Below, piece after piece: positions 8,535 to 16,799 of a stretch of 32,975 nucleotides of DNA. Source of the stretch: Flammeovirgaceae bacterium. Its GTDB lineage: Bacteria > Bacteroidota > Bacteroidia > Cytophagales > Cyclobacteriaceae. Below the pieces are notes generated by a model that worked only from the letters and a program-made list of their open reading frames with translations, was not told where the DNA came from and ran no database searches. Position 1 is the stretch's first letter; each line of letters starts with the position of its first letter. The DNA lies in contig JAJTGY010000041.1 in the NCBI GenBank assembly GCA_021298015.1, positions 1-32,975 of the forward strand, given 5' to 3'. The position numbers and the translations under genes were made by a program.

Positions 8535-9851
8535 GTGTTTTCGGATCTTTTTATCAACCTGCTCTTGGCCTTGATATTCGGGGCTACGGTTGGTCTTGAG
8601 CGGGAAAGCAGCAAGCCCAACGATCCCCACGTTGGGGGTATTCGCACATTTGCCCTGATTGCGTTGCTAGGCGCCCTGGCCGGAATTTTCATCCAGCATA
8701 ACCAGGCCGCCATTGGACTGGTTATCGTGATTGGCTTTCTGGCGCTGCTCATCTCGTATTACATCGCGGAGTCCTTGCATACGAAAGATTTCGGCATCAC
8801 GAGCGAAGTCAGCGCCATTGCCACCTTCATTCTGGGGCTGATGGTTATGGTTCAAATCATTCCTCAGCAGATCGTCATCGCGGTTTTTGTCATTGTCGTA
8901 TTCGTCTTATCACTAAAATCGCGCACAAGTCAATTGATGGCGGGCCTGAGCCGTCAGGAGGTGCAATCGTTTATCAGCTATGCCATCATTGCGCTGGTGG
9001 CTATGCCTGCACTTCCCGATTACTCCTATAAACTGAAAGACATTCCGGTTCTGCACCAACTGATTGAGGCAACCGGGGCCAACATCAGCAAGTTTGACAA
9101 TCTGGATCTGATCAACCCGCGCAGGATTTGGATGGTGGTCGTACTGATTACCGGGATTGATGTGTTTGGCTATGTGTTGGGCCGGCTGGTCGGTAGCCGA
9201 AACGGTTTTGCCGTTACCAGTTTCATGGCAGGTTTTGTTTCATCTACGTCAGCAACCCAATCGCTGGCACAGCGGAGCAACCAAACTCCGTTTGTAAATC
9301 ACCTGGTGGGGGCCGCGGTGCTCGCCAACCTGGCCAGTTTCCTGCAGATTTTTCTTTTGGTCGGACCGCTCAACATGCAGTGGTTGCTGGCGATTGTCCC
9401 CAGCATTCTTATCATGGTCACTACAGCCGGCATCATCGCGTATTTCTTTTTTGTACGGAAAGAGCCGGATGAAGGAGGAAATCCCGAGAGCAAAAAAGCA
9501 ACCGCCATTTTCTCGCTTGCCCCCGCACTGAAGTTTGCCGGTCTGCTCATCATCATCAAGATTGTAACCAAGGTTTGCCTCATTCTTTTTGGTCAGGCCG
9601 GGTTTATCATCAGCTCAATCATTGCTTCCTTTGCCGGCCTCGATGCGATTATTGTTAACCTGGCCGAAATGGCCGGCAAGTCAATCACGTTCGAGTTCGC
9701 GCTGCTCACGTTCCTGATGGTTAATGCCACCAATCTGTTGAGCAAATCATTTTATTCGTGGTTGCAGGGCAATCGGAGCTTTGCCATTAAGTTTTTGATT
9801 TCGGCTGTACTCATCGCGGCCTCCGGAGCGTTTTGGTTGTTATTCATTTAA
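8535..9851 (+). CDS. MgtC/SapB family membrane protein with DUF4010 domain
   Basis: 438 residues, almost entirely membrane-spanning with about eleven predicted helices. The first 140 residues carry the MgtC/SapB signature (LIFGATVGLERESS, then GGIRTFALIALLGALAGIF). The rest matches DUF4010 (DLINPRRIWMVVVLITGIDVFGY in short pieces, and SFMAGFVSSTSATQSLAQRS). The biochemical role of this combined family is not established; MgtC itself affects ATP synthase and magnesium homeostasis in pathogens, which should not be transferred directly. It neighbours the VIT1-type metal transporter divergently, which hints weakly at ion homeostasis. The stop codon is part of a palindrome shared with the convergent gene. 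Confidence 0.88.
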   Translation: MFSDLFINLLLALIFGATVGLERESSKPNDPHVGGIRTFALIALLGALAGIFIQHNQAAIGLVIVIGFLALLISYYIAESLHTKDFGITSEVSAIATFILGLMVMVQIIPQQIVIAVFVIVVFVLSLKSRTSQLMAGLSRQEVQSFISYAIIALVAMPALPDYSYKLKDIPVLHQLIEATGANISKFDNLDLINPRRIWMVVVLITGIDVFGYVLGRLVGSRNGFAVTSFMAGFVSSTSATQSLAQRSNQTPFVNHLVGAAVLANLASFLQIFLLVGPLNMQWLLAIVPSILIMVTTAGIIAYFFFVRKEPDEGGNPESKKATAIFSLAPALKFAGLLIIIKIVTKVCLILFGQAGFIISSIIASFAGLDAIIVNLAEMAGKSITFEFALLTFLMVNATNLLSKSFYSWLQGNRSFAIKFLISAVLIAASGAFWLLFI

Positions 9852-9865
9852 CCTCCCGGAGGTTA
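9849..9865. terminator. Palindrome joining two convergent stop codons, weak terminator
   Basis: TAACCTC at 9849-9855 pairs with GAGGTTA at 9859-9865 around a 3-nt loop. The left TAA is the stop of the MgtC-like gene and the right TTA is the stop, read on the minus strand, of the hypothetical gene. There is no T tract after the stem, so termination would be weak. Confidence 0.4.
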
Positions 9866-10249
9866 GCTAGGGGCTGCGCCTGTGGTTGGTTCGGGCACCC
9901 AACCCAGTTCTTTCTCAAAGTATTCCAACACGTGCATCTTCAACAACTTCTCTTGCTCCAACAAGTCGAAGTGCGGCAGTTTTTTGACCAATTTCCAGTG
10001 TGGCCACCCTTGTTCGTCCAATCCCTCAAGTTCGTAATAGCCCGCGAGACTCAGCACTTTGCAAATGGCGATGTGCATCAGGTCTTGTTTTTCTTCTTTT
10101 GAAAAGTGACGAGGCCCGCGCCCGAGTTCATGCATGCCGATGATAAAAAGCACACCGTTCAGGTCAGCCGGCTTTTTGCCGACTGTGCCCTCGAGGTGCA
10201 CCAGCAGCCGGGCCCAGTTACGATCCAGTTCCAAATCGCGCTTAAACAT
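9863..10249 (-). CDS. Conserved-looking hypothetical protein coupled to a CMD-family gene
   Basis: 128 residues from ATG 10249, soluble, with no signal or membrane segment. The sequence has an even, structured composition: MFKRDLELDRNWARL at the start, then GVLFIIGMHELGRGPRHFSK and HVLEYFEKELGWVPE near the end. I do not recognise a named domain. The start at 10249 lies 1 bp after the stop of the upstream CMD-family gene, which suggests translational coupling; a start at 10279 would overlap that gene by 29 bp. The pairing suggests the two proteins act together, perhaps in redox or peroxide metabolism, but this rests on position only. Confidence 0.75.
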   Translation of the reverse strand: MFKRDLELDRNWARLLVHLEGTVGKKPADLNGVLFIIGMHELGRGPRHFSKEEKQDLMHIAICKVLSLAGYYELEGLDEQGWPHWKLVKKLPHFDLLEQEKLLKMHVLEYFEKELGWVPEPTTGAAPS

Positions 10250-10250
10250 C

Positions 10251-10595
10251 TCAGGCGTGAAGGGCGTCCCAATACTCAAAAGCTCTGCGGAGGTGGGGAA
10301 TCACGATGGTTCCGCCAATGAGTGTAGCCACGCCCATGGCTTCGTGCACTTCGGCCGTGCTGAGGCCCACTTCATGGCATTTGCCAAGATGATACTTCAC
10401 GCAGTCATCGCACCGCAGCACCAGTGAGCAGGTAAGCCCGATGAGTTCTTTCGATCGCACGTCCAATGCCCCCGGTTGATAGGCGTTGGTGTCCAGGTTG
10501 AAGATGCGCTTGATGATGAGATTATCGGCCTCGGTGATTTTCTCATTCATGCGGCTGCGGTAATCATTAAACTGCTTAACCAGCGGATGTTCCAT
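10251..10595 (-). CDS. Carboxymuconolactone decarboxylase (AhpD-like) family protein
   Basis: 114 residues from ATG 10595 (MEHPLVKQFNDYRSRM). The CMD/AhpD core is clear: LDVRSKELIGLTCSLVLRC followed by CDDCVKYHLGKC, which carries the redox CxxC and the downstream His, then GLSTAEVHEAMGVATLIGG. Such proteins form small helical oligomers; AhpD uses the CxxC to pass electrons to peroxiredoxin, so a peroxide-reduction or related redox role is likely, but the substrate is unknown. A longer in-frame start at 10667 would overlap the divergent comF start and is rejected. It is the first gene of a two-gene minus-strand unit. Upstream on the minus strand, TACTTTG near 10615-10621 resembles a shortened -7 box. 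Confidence 0.86.
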   Translation of the reverse strand: MEHPLVKQFNDYRSRMNEKITEADNLIIKRIFNLDTNAYQPGALDVRSKELIGLTCSLVLRCDDCVKYHLGKCHEVGLSTAEVHEAMGVATLIGGTIVIPHLRRAFEYWDALHA

Positions 10596-10644
10596 ACTTC
10601 TTTTAAATTCGTACAAAGTACGTGGGCCAGCGCTCAAAATCCCA

Positions 10645-11325
10645 ATGTCACTTACTGCCGATTTCATTCAGCTTTTTTACCCGCGGTATTGTCATGGGTG
10701 CCAACGCACGCTGGTGGCCGGTGAAAATGTCATTTGCACCCACTGCCTGGCGAGTCTGCCCAAAACGGACTATCACCGGCTCCCTGAAAACCCGGTTTGG
10801 CAACGGCTGGCCAATCGCATTCCGGTAACCCAAGCTTTTGCTTACCTCAAGTTCCGAAAGGGTGGTATCGTGCAGCGCCTGTTGCACCAATTGAAGTATA
10901 ATCACCATCCGGAAATCGGGGTGGCGTTGGGGCATTTGGTGGGCCGGGAGGTAAGCGACACACCGCACGGATGGGAAATTATTGTACCTGTTCCGCTACA
11001 TGAATCGCGGAGGCGAAGGCGCGGTTACAACCAGAGTGCGCAACTCGCCCGGGGTCTTAGTGAAGCGCTTGGAATTCCGTGGGATGAGTCCATCTCCATT
11101 CGCACGCAGCGCACCGAGACGCAGACGAAACGTAACCGGCTCGAACGCTGGCGCAACGTGGAGCACGTTTTTGCTGTCACCTCATCGGATGCCATTCAGG
11201 GTAAGCACGTTTTGCTTGTTGATGATGTCATTACCACAGGCGCTACGGTAGAGGCCTGCGGCCGGCATTTGCTCAAACATGGCGCTCGTCAATTAAGCGT
11301 AGCTTGCATAGCCGAGGCGCAGTGA
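10645..11325 (+). CDS. comF: ComF family phosphoribosyltransferase-like protein
   Basis: 226 residues. An N-terminal zinc-ribbon-like part has CHGC and CTHC pairs around residues 15-36. The phosphoribosyltransferase domain follows, with IIVPVPLHESRRRRRGYNQ, QTKRNRLERWRNVEHVF and the PRPP-binding loop VLLVDDVITTGAT near residue 190. This is the classic ComF/GntX layout. ComF is needed for natural DNA uptake in several bacteria, where it acts in the cytoplasm with ComFA and PriA; whether this organism is competent cannot be told from here. It is divergent from the CMD gene, and a strong terminator separates it from the convergent gldJ gene. Confidence 0.9.
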   Translation: MSLTADFIQLFYPRYCHGCQRTLVAGENVICTHCLASLPKTDYHRLPENPVWQRLANRIPVTQAFAYLKFRKGGIVQRLLHQLKYNHHPEIGVALGHLVGREVSDTPHGWEIIVPVPLHESRRRRRGYNQSAQLARGLSEALGIPWDESISIRTQRTETQTKRNRLERWRNVEHVFAVTSSDAIQGKHVLLVDDVITTGATVEACGRHLLKHGARQLSVACIAEAQ

Positions 11326-11330
11326 GCATA

Positions 11331-11357
11331 AAAAAGCCTCCCGAGCGGAGGCTTTTT
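11331..11357. terminator. Bidirectional terminator between comF and gldJ
   Basis: AAAAAGCCTC at 11331-11340 and GAGGCTTTTT at 11348-11357 form a perfect 10-bp stem with a 7-nt loop, flanked by A and T runs. It sits between two convergent genes and can serve both. Confidence 0.88.
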
Positions 11358-11378
11358 CTGATATCTCTTTTTTGAGTT

Positions 11379-12692
11379 TTAGTAGTTCGAACCGGCACGG
11401 ATCATCGCACAACGGAAACCAACCGTAGCCGTTGCTGAATCCTGATCCAGGAATCTGCGTGTGCCGGGTGACATCCAGTACGCAACATCTTTCCAGCTTC
11501 CACCCTTATACACGCGGGATTTGTCGGAGATCAAAGAAATGAAACCCTCTGGATTCTTGTCGTAAGTGTACGAACGAATGGTTCTTGTGGTGCCATCGGG
11601 GTTGGTTACGGTTGAATCTTTGGCACTCTTGCTGTATTGATTGCGATACCCACCGTGGCTATCAAGGAAGTCATCTCTGCGGATCGGGTTGAGGTCATCC
11701 ACATCCTGGAAGGAAAGCGGGCGATAGACATCCATTACCCACTCACTCACGTTACCGGCCATATTGTACAAGCCGTAGTCGTTCGGAGGAAACTCATATA
11801 TATACGAGGTAATCAGTGCACCATCATTCAGGCGACCGGCAATACCCGCATAGTCACCCCGGCCGCGCTTGAAGTTGGCGAGGAAATAGCCCATTTGTTT
11901 TCCGTAAGGATTACGCAACGCGTGACCATCCCACGGGTAGAGGCGCTGGTGTGTCTGCATTTCGTCCAACCACTGAGTGCCGATGAGCGCCTGCGCGGCA
12001 TATTCCCATTCGGCTTCCGTGGGCAAGCGGTAGGCAGGAACGACTACGCCTGATTCCAGCGGAATGCGTCCACCAACTGTTGCTTCGGGGCGGTCATCAC
12101 GGCCTGATTTCTTATACAAATCATCGTTGACTTTATCTGTTCTCCACTTGGCATACACGTTGGCCTGATTCCAGGTTACACCAACCACCGGGAAGTACCG
12201 GAAACCCGGGTAGCGGAGGTAATGATCTACGTAAGGATCGTTAAAGGCCAGTTTCGAGCGCCAAACCAGCGTATCCGGCAGCGCTGCCCGGTATGCAATG
12301 CCTCCATCTTTCGGAGTCGAATCGGTATTCAGGTAGTGCAGGTATTCCAACCAGTGAATATTGGCGATTTCAGTTTCATCCATATAAAATGAGGCAACCG
12401 ATACGGTGCGCTCCACGTTGTCGCGATACGACATCACGTCTTCTTCAAATGACCCCATAACCGCGCGGCCACCCTCAATAAACACCATATTCGGGGCATC
12501 GGGCTGCTGATCGAACTGAGCCACCTGAAAGCGACCATCGCCTTCTTCGCTCAAATCATACTCAAGGCCGGTGGCCGTACTCATCTGCCCGGGATTTTGG
12601 GCAGTGGGCTTACCCCCGCGGTTGGCGAGGAAGCACGATGACAGAATGGTCGACAGGCCAACAATTAGAAAAAATGATCGAACTAGCTTCAT
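11379..12692 (-). CDS. gldJ: Gliding motility / type IX secretion lipoprotein GldJ
   Basis: 437 residues from ATG 12692. The signal MKLVRSFFLIVGLSTILSSC ends in a lipobox (LSSC, Cys20). The body is a formylglycine-generating-enzyme-like (sulfatase-modifying factor) domain: VFIEGGRAVMGSFEEDVM, ERTVSVASFYMDETEI, YRLPTEAEWEYAAQ, GNVSEWVMDVYRP, YKGGSWKDVAYW and GFRCAMIRAG. In Bacteroidota, GldJ and the related GldK have this fold; the RDNVERTVSVASFYMDETE segment fits GldJ better than GldK. GldJ sits at the outer membrane and is required for gliding and for stability of the GldKLMN secretion complex. An in-frame start at 12752 is rejected because it lies before the signal peptide. No other gld or spr genes are in the window. 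Confidence 0.88.
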   Translation of the reverse strand: MKLVRSFFLIVGLSTILSSCFLANRGGKPTAQNPGQMSTATGLEYDLSEEGDGRFQVAQFDQQPDAPNMVFIEGGRAVMGSFEEDVMSYRDNVERTVSVASFYMDETEIANIHWLEYLHYLNTDSTPKDGGIAYRAALPDTLVWRSKLAFNDPYVDHYLRYPGFRYFPVVGVTWNQANVYAKWRTDKVNDDLYKKSGRDDRPEATVGGRIPLESGVVVPAYRLPTEAEWEYAAQALIGTQWLDEMQTHQRLYPWDGHALRNPYGKQMGYFLANFKRGRGDYAGIAGRLNDGALITSYIYEFPPNDYGLYNMAGNVSEWVMDVYRPLSFQDVDDLNPIRRDDFLDSHGGYRNQYSKSAKDSTVTNPDGTTRTIRSYTYDKNPEGFISLISDKSRVYKGGSWKDVAYWMSPGTRRFLDQDSATATVGFRCAMIRAGSNY

Positions 12693-12931
12693 TTTAATGC
12701 CTTTTGGGTTAAAGGAACCGCTAATATATATAGATAATGACGTGTTTTCCAAAGCGTAAACTATTTATTGATCAATTCTTAATCCAACTGCTGACCTAAC
12801 CTGAACGCTCCCAAAACCGGAAAAGTATAGACCCACGCTGGGAAAAAGGGGGTGCTCAAGCACCGCGCCAGGCTCCCGAGGCCATTGGCACACTATTTTC
12901 ATACTCCTTACCGTACCGGAGGGACAGATGT

Positions 12932-13192
12932 ATGAACACGCTGAGCGATTTTTTGCAGTCTTCATTTGATGAAAAATGTAACTGGGTTATCCAGAACGGG
13001 GAATACTTAGCCACCCGCCAAGCCAACGGCTTAAAAATATACTTGTACTGTGGTTCCGGGTACTTCATGGAAGTCTATTATTCCCCGGTACACAAAAAGG
13101 TGCTGCTTGTCAATGCGTTTGATTCAACTGCTGACATGGAGCCCTACCTGGAGATGATTTCGCTGGCGGAACTCAACCTGCCGGTCATTTGA
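12932..13192 (+). CDS. Small conserved-looking hypothetical protein
   Basis: 86 residues, soluble and with balanced composition: MNTLSDFLQSSFDEKCNWV, YLATRQANGLKIYLYCGSGY, FMEVYYSPVHKKVLLVNAF, then ADMEPYLEMISL. It resembles short uncharacterised Bacteroidota proteins, by memory only. The 3' end overlaps the convergent mfd gene by about 49 bp, so the last 16 residues are constrained by both frames. No regulatory site could be identified. It looks like a real gene rather than a shadow because its first 210 bp lie outside mfd and no better frame is present there. Confidence 0.68.
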   Translation: MNTLSDFLQSSFDEKCNWVIQNGEYLATRQANGLKIYLYCGSGYFMEVYYSPVHKKVLLVNAFDSTADMEPYLEMISLAELNLPVI

Positions 13193-16100
13193 TGAAGGTG
13201 GCGAAGCGCATCTTTCACCGTGTCAATCGGGTCCAGCGTGAGCACGAGCTTTCCGCTGGTCTCTTTCATTCGGCAGGTTTTGGAGCGCGTTTGCACGAAC
13301 TCCAGAATGCGACCGAACACTTCGCTTTTGAAGTAATCCTCGCTGCCGGACAGGAAGTACCCGCGTAACTTGCCGTTTTTCAGGGAGATTTTTTCAAAAC
13401 CGAGTTCTTCGCCCAGCCAGCGTACGCGTACGGTTTCAATCAGTTGCTCCACCGAGTCGGGTAACAAGCCGAAACGATCGCGCAAGGATTCCCGGAAACT
13501 GTCCAGCGCGGGTTCGTCCTTGATGTTATCCAATGTAGCATAGAGCTGTAAGCGTTCGCTGGTGTTGCTCACGTAAGTTTCAGGAATCAGAATTTCGAGG
13601 TCGGTTTCAATGATGCAATCCGGCACAATCAGTTTAGCTTTTTCCGCCAGGTCGGAGGCGAACAATTCCCGGAATTCGGTTTCCTTGAGCTCCTGAATGG
13701 CATCATCGAGAATCCGGTGATAGGTTTCGAAGCCGAGGTCGTTGATGAATCCGCTTTGTTCGGCACCCAGCAGGTTGCCCGCACCCCGAATGTCTAGGTC
13801 GCGCATGGCCACTTTGAATCCATCGCCCAGTTCAGAAAACTCTTCGAGTGCGGCCAGGCGTTTGCGCGAGTCGCTGGTGAGCACGGAGGTGGGCGGGGTA
13901 AGCAAATAGCAAAACGCCTTCTTATTCGATCGCCCCACACGACCGCGCATTTGGTGCAGGTCGCTGAGGCCAAACAAATTGGCATTGTTGATGATGATGG
14001 TGTTCGCATTGGGAATATCCAGCCCGGATTCGATAATGTTGGTGCTGACCAGCACATCGTAGTCACCTTCAATAAACTTCAGCATGACTTTCTCCAACCG
14101 GTCGCCTTCCATTTGCCCATGCGCAATGCCGATGCGTGCATCCGGCACCAGCTTAAAAATCAGATTGCCCACTTGTTCGATGTCGCTGATGCGGTTGTGT
14201 ACAAAAAATACTTGGCCGTTTCTGCGCAATTCGCGACTCACGGAATCGCGTATGATGGCTTCGCCAAATACGTGAAGCTCGGTTGTCACGGGCTGCCGGT
14301 TGGGCGGGGGTGTGGAGATGATGCTCAGGTCGCGCGCGCCCATGAGGCTGAAGTGCAGTGTGCGCGGAATGGGCGTGGCCGTCAACGTGAGCACGTCAAC
14401 ATTCACCCGCAGTTCCTTGAGGCGGTCCTTTACTTTTACTCCGAACTTCTGCTCTTCATCAATAACCAACAACCCCAGGTTTTTAAATTCAACATCTTTG
14501 CTCACCACGCGGTGCGTGCCAATAATGATATTGACGGAGCCGTCTTTTACGCCTTTCAGAATCTCCTTAATTTCTTTTTCTGTTTTGAAACGTGAAACGT
14601 ACTCCATCTTCACGGGAAAATTGGCGAGCCGCTCGGAGAACGTGCGGAAGTGCTGCATGGCCAGAATAGTTGTGGGCACCAGCACGGCCACCTGCTTGCC
14701 ATCGGCTGTCGCTTTAAAAGCCGCCCGTATAGCCACTTCCGTCTTGCCGAACCCCACATCTCCGCACACCAGGCGGTCCATCGGGTGGCCTTGCTCCATG
14801 TCGCGTTTTACGTCTTCGGTGGCTTTGGCCTGGTCGGGGGTGTCTTCGTAGATAAAGGATGTCTCCAGTTCGGCCTGCAGGAAGCTGTCCGGGCTGAAGG
14901 CAAAACCGGGCGCTGTTTTTCGCTTGGCGTATAGCGAAATTAACTCTTTGGCAATGTCCTTTACTTTCTTTTTGACCTTGTTCTTCTTGCTCTCCCACTC
15001 ACCGCTACCCAGCTTGCTCACTAGGGGTGGTGTGCCTTCCCGACCGGAGTAGCGTGAGATTTTATGGAGCGCGTGGATGTTGATGTACAGGATATCATCA
15101 TCGCGAAATACCAGGCGAATGGCTTCCTGCTCTTTGCCGTTAACCTGCTTTTTTTCCAACCCGGCAAACTTGCCGATACCGTAATCGATGTGCACGATGA
15201 AATCACCAAGCTGCAGCGATTGCAATTCACGAAAGGTAAGGGCCTTGCTCTTCGAGAATTTTTCTTTTCCGCGCGAACGATGAAAGCGTTCGAAAATCTG
15301 ATGATCGGTGTAGCAGGCCACTTTGAGTGAGTGGTCTACGAATCCCTGCCGGAGCGGAAAGTCAAGTGCGCGGAACGTAAGTTCCGGATGGAGCTCGGCA
15401 AAAATGCCATGGAGGCGCTCAAGCTGGCGGGGTTGCTCGGCTGCAATGAAGTTGGTATAGCCTTGTAGCTGTCGTTCCACCAGGTCTTTGGCCAGCAATT
15501 CGAAATTTTTATTGAAGGAAGGTTGTGCGGAAGACGGGAACGCGAATGTCTGGTGGGGTTTAAAGAAAGCACGTGTGCCAAATTCAATACGCTGGAGGCG
15601 TTCGAGTTGCTGCGCTAAACTGTCGCGTGTCACAAAGAGTTGCTCCGGTTGCAGGGCCAGACGCGTGCCGCTGTCGCGCAAAATCTGGTCAAAACTGTCG
15701 GAAACCTTTTCGAAACAACGATTGATCACCTCCAGGGTGTGAGCCGTATCGCGAAGCCACAGCCGCGTATGGGGGCTCACAAATTCAAGCAGCGACTGGC
15801 GCTCCTCCTGTACCAAACGGGTTTGCACGTTGGGCATCAGGCTCACCACCTCAAGGGTTTCCACCGATAGCTGCGAGCCGGGGTCGAAACTGCGAATGCT
15901 GTCAACCTCCTGGCCAAACAACTCGATTCGAAAAGGCAATTCGTGCGCATACGAAAACACATCGATGATGCCTCCGCGCACGGCAAACTGCCCCGGCTCA
16001 TACACGAAGTCCGTTTTTTCAAAATCGTACTCGTGGAAGAACTCCTCCAGAAACTGGGTGTCTAATTTTTCGCCCTTTTTTACCACGCATGTGTTGGAGG

Positions 16101-16518
16101 CCAGCGATTTTTTAGTGATTACCTTTTCGGAGAGCGCCTCGGGGTAGGTAACCACCAAACGCCCCTCGGGGTGGGCGCTCAGTTCGGCCAGCACCTCGGC
16201 CCGCGTCAGAATATTGGCATTCTCCGTTTCGTCATACTCATAGGGCCGCTTGTAGGACATCGGAAAAAATAAGACCTCCTTGTTCCCGCACAAATGCTGA
16301 AGGTCGTTCAGAAAATACGCAGCTTCCTCCTTATCGGGCATTACTACCATATGGCTGCCTCTGAAACTTTTGGACACAGCCGCGAGGAGCAACGCATCGA
16401 GGCTGCCGTGCAATTGGGAAACATGAAATGGGTGTGGTGTAGGCGTACGAATTCCTTCGGTCAGGGTTTTCACCAGGCTGTCCGCGCGATAGATTGCAAC
16501 CAAATCCTGCGCCTTCAC
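13144..16518 (-). CDS. mfd: Transcription-repair coupling factor Mfd
   Basis: 1124 residues from GTG 16518. N-terminal UvrB-like region (VVMPDKEEAAYFLNDLQ), CarD-like RNA-polymerase-interacting domain near residue 434 (LGDFIVHIDYGIGKFAGLE), helicase motor with Walker A VCGDVGFGKTEVA near 583, DEEQ box near 688, LTLTATPIPRT, and RMRGRVGRS-like motif VI (QMRGRVGRSNKKAFCYLL), then the C-terminal TRCF domain (LPDSVEQLIETVRVRWL). Mfd displaces stalled RNA polymerase and recruits UvrA. An ATG at 16587 is also in frame, but a good -7 box (TATTTTTG) lies between it and 16518, so the GTG, a few bases after the expected transcription start, is preferred. The frame is intact over its whole length. It is divergent from the small membrane protein gene at 16605. 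Confidence 0.95.
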   Translation of the reverse strand: MKAQDLVAIYRADSLVKTLTEGIRTPTPHPFHVSQLHGSLDALLLAAVSKSFRGSHMVVMPDKEEAAYFLNDLQHLCGNKEVLFFPMSYKRPYEYDETENANILTRAEVLAELSAHPEGRLVVTYPEALSEKVITKKSLASNTCVVKKGEKLDTQFLEEFFHEYDFEKTDFVYEPGQFAVRGGIIDVFSYAHELPFRIELFGQEVDSIRSFDPGSQLSVETLEVVSLMPNVQTRLVQEERQSLLEFVSPHTRLWLRDTAHTLEVINRCFEKVSDSFDQILRDSGTRLALQPEQLFVTRDSLAQQLERLQRIEFGTRAFFKPHQTFAFPSSAQPSFNKNFELLAKDLVERQLQGYTNFIAAEQPRQLERLHGIFAELHPELTFRALDFPLRQGFVDHSLKVACYTDHQIFERFHRSRGKEKFSKSKALTFRELQSLQLGDFIVHIDYGIGKFAGLEKKQVNGKEQEAIRLVFRDDDILYINIHALHKISRYSGREGTPPLVSKLGSGEWESKKNKVKKKVKDIAKELISLYAKRKTAPGFAFSPDSFLQAELETSFIYEDTPDQAKATEDVKRDMEQGHPMDRLVCGDVGFGKTEVAIRAAFKATADGKQVAVLVPTTILAMQHFRTFSERLANFPVKMEYVSRFKTEKEIKEILKGVKDGSVNIIIGTHRVVSKDVEFKNLGLLVIDEEQKFGVKVKDRLKELRVNVDVLTLTATPIPRTLHFSLMGARDLSIISTPPPNRQPVTTELHVFGEAIIRDSVSRELRRNGQVFFVHNRISDIEQVGNLIFKLVPDARIGIAHGQMEGDRLEKVMLKFIEGDYDVLVSTNIIESGLDIPNANTIIINNANLFGLSDLHQMRGRVGRSNKKAFCYLLTPPTSVLTSDSRKRLAALEEFSELGDGFKVAMRDLDIRGAGNLLGAEQSGFINDLGFETYHRILDDAIQELKETEFRELFASDLAEKAKLIVPDCIIETDLEILIPETYVSNTSERLQLYATLDNIKDEPALDSFRESLRDRFGLLPDSVEQLIETVRVRWLGEELGFEKISLKNGKLRGYFLSGSEDYFKSEVFGRILEFVQTRSKTCRMKETSGKLVLTLDPIDTVKDALRHLHQMTGRLSSASEIISR

Positions 16519-16532
16519 ACCAAAACGGAACG

Positions 16533-16561
16533 CAAAAATAGACGAAGCGGCTGAAATGCCA
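16533..16561 (-). promoter_or_regulatory. Predicted promoter of mfd (Bacteroidota -33/-7 type)
   Basis: On the minus strand TTGG (16561-16558) is followed after 18 nt by TATTTTTG (16540-16533), a full match to TAnnTTTG. Transcription would start near 16527, about nine bases before the GTG at 16518. Confidence 0.55.
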
Positions 16562-16591
16562 ACCTTTATCGGGAGTATTCCGTGCAAGGCC

Positions 16592-16599
16592 TATTTTTG
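16592..16599 (+). promoter_or_regulatory. Predicted -7 box for the gene at 16605
   Basis: TATTTTTG matches the TAnnTTTG consensus. It ends only 5 bases before the ATG at 16605, so the transcript would be leaderless or nearly so, or the true start is later. The only -33 candidate, TTTA near 16565, is weak. Confidence 0.4.
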
Positions 16600-16604
16600 C
16601 AGCA

Positions 16605-16799
16605 ATGGAATTTACCCGCACCGTGGTGTTGTACTTTGGCGTAACCTCGGCTCTGCTATTGGGCGTGGGCCTGTACAAGCCGTGGATTGTGTTGTGGTGG
16701 GAGGACCGCCAAAACCGATTGAAAGTAATTAAGCTGTACGGCACACTCATGGCGTTGAGTGTAGCCGGTTATTATTTGCTCCCTTGGTTGTTCACCTGA
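16605..16799 (+). CDS. Two-helix small membrane protein
   Basis: 64 residues with two hydrophobic segments (about 5-24 and 45-62) separated by a charged loop (WWEDRQNRLKVIKLYG). The GLYKPWIVLWWEDRQNRLKVIKLYG region has the look of a small family conserved in Bacteroidota, again from memory. It runs divergently from mfd and overlaps the end of the convergent tag gene by 8 bp. No function can be assigned. The inner membrane is the likely location. Confidence 0.75.
   Translation: MEFTRTVVLYFGVTSALLLGVGLYKPWIVLWWEDRQNRLKVIKLYGTLMALSVAGYYLLPWLFT

Noticed and set aside
10613-10623. GTACAAAGTAC palindrome between comF and the CMD gene as an operator
   Set aside because: It is short, and on the minus strand it reads as an imperfect -7 box one base too short; evidence is not enough to call either.
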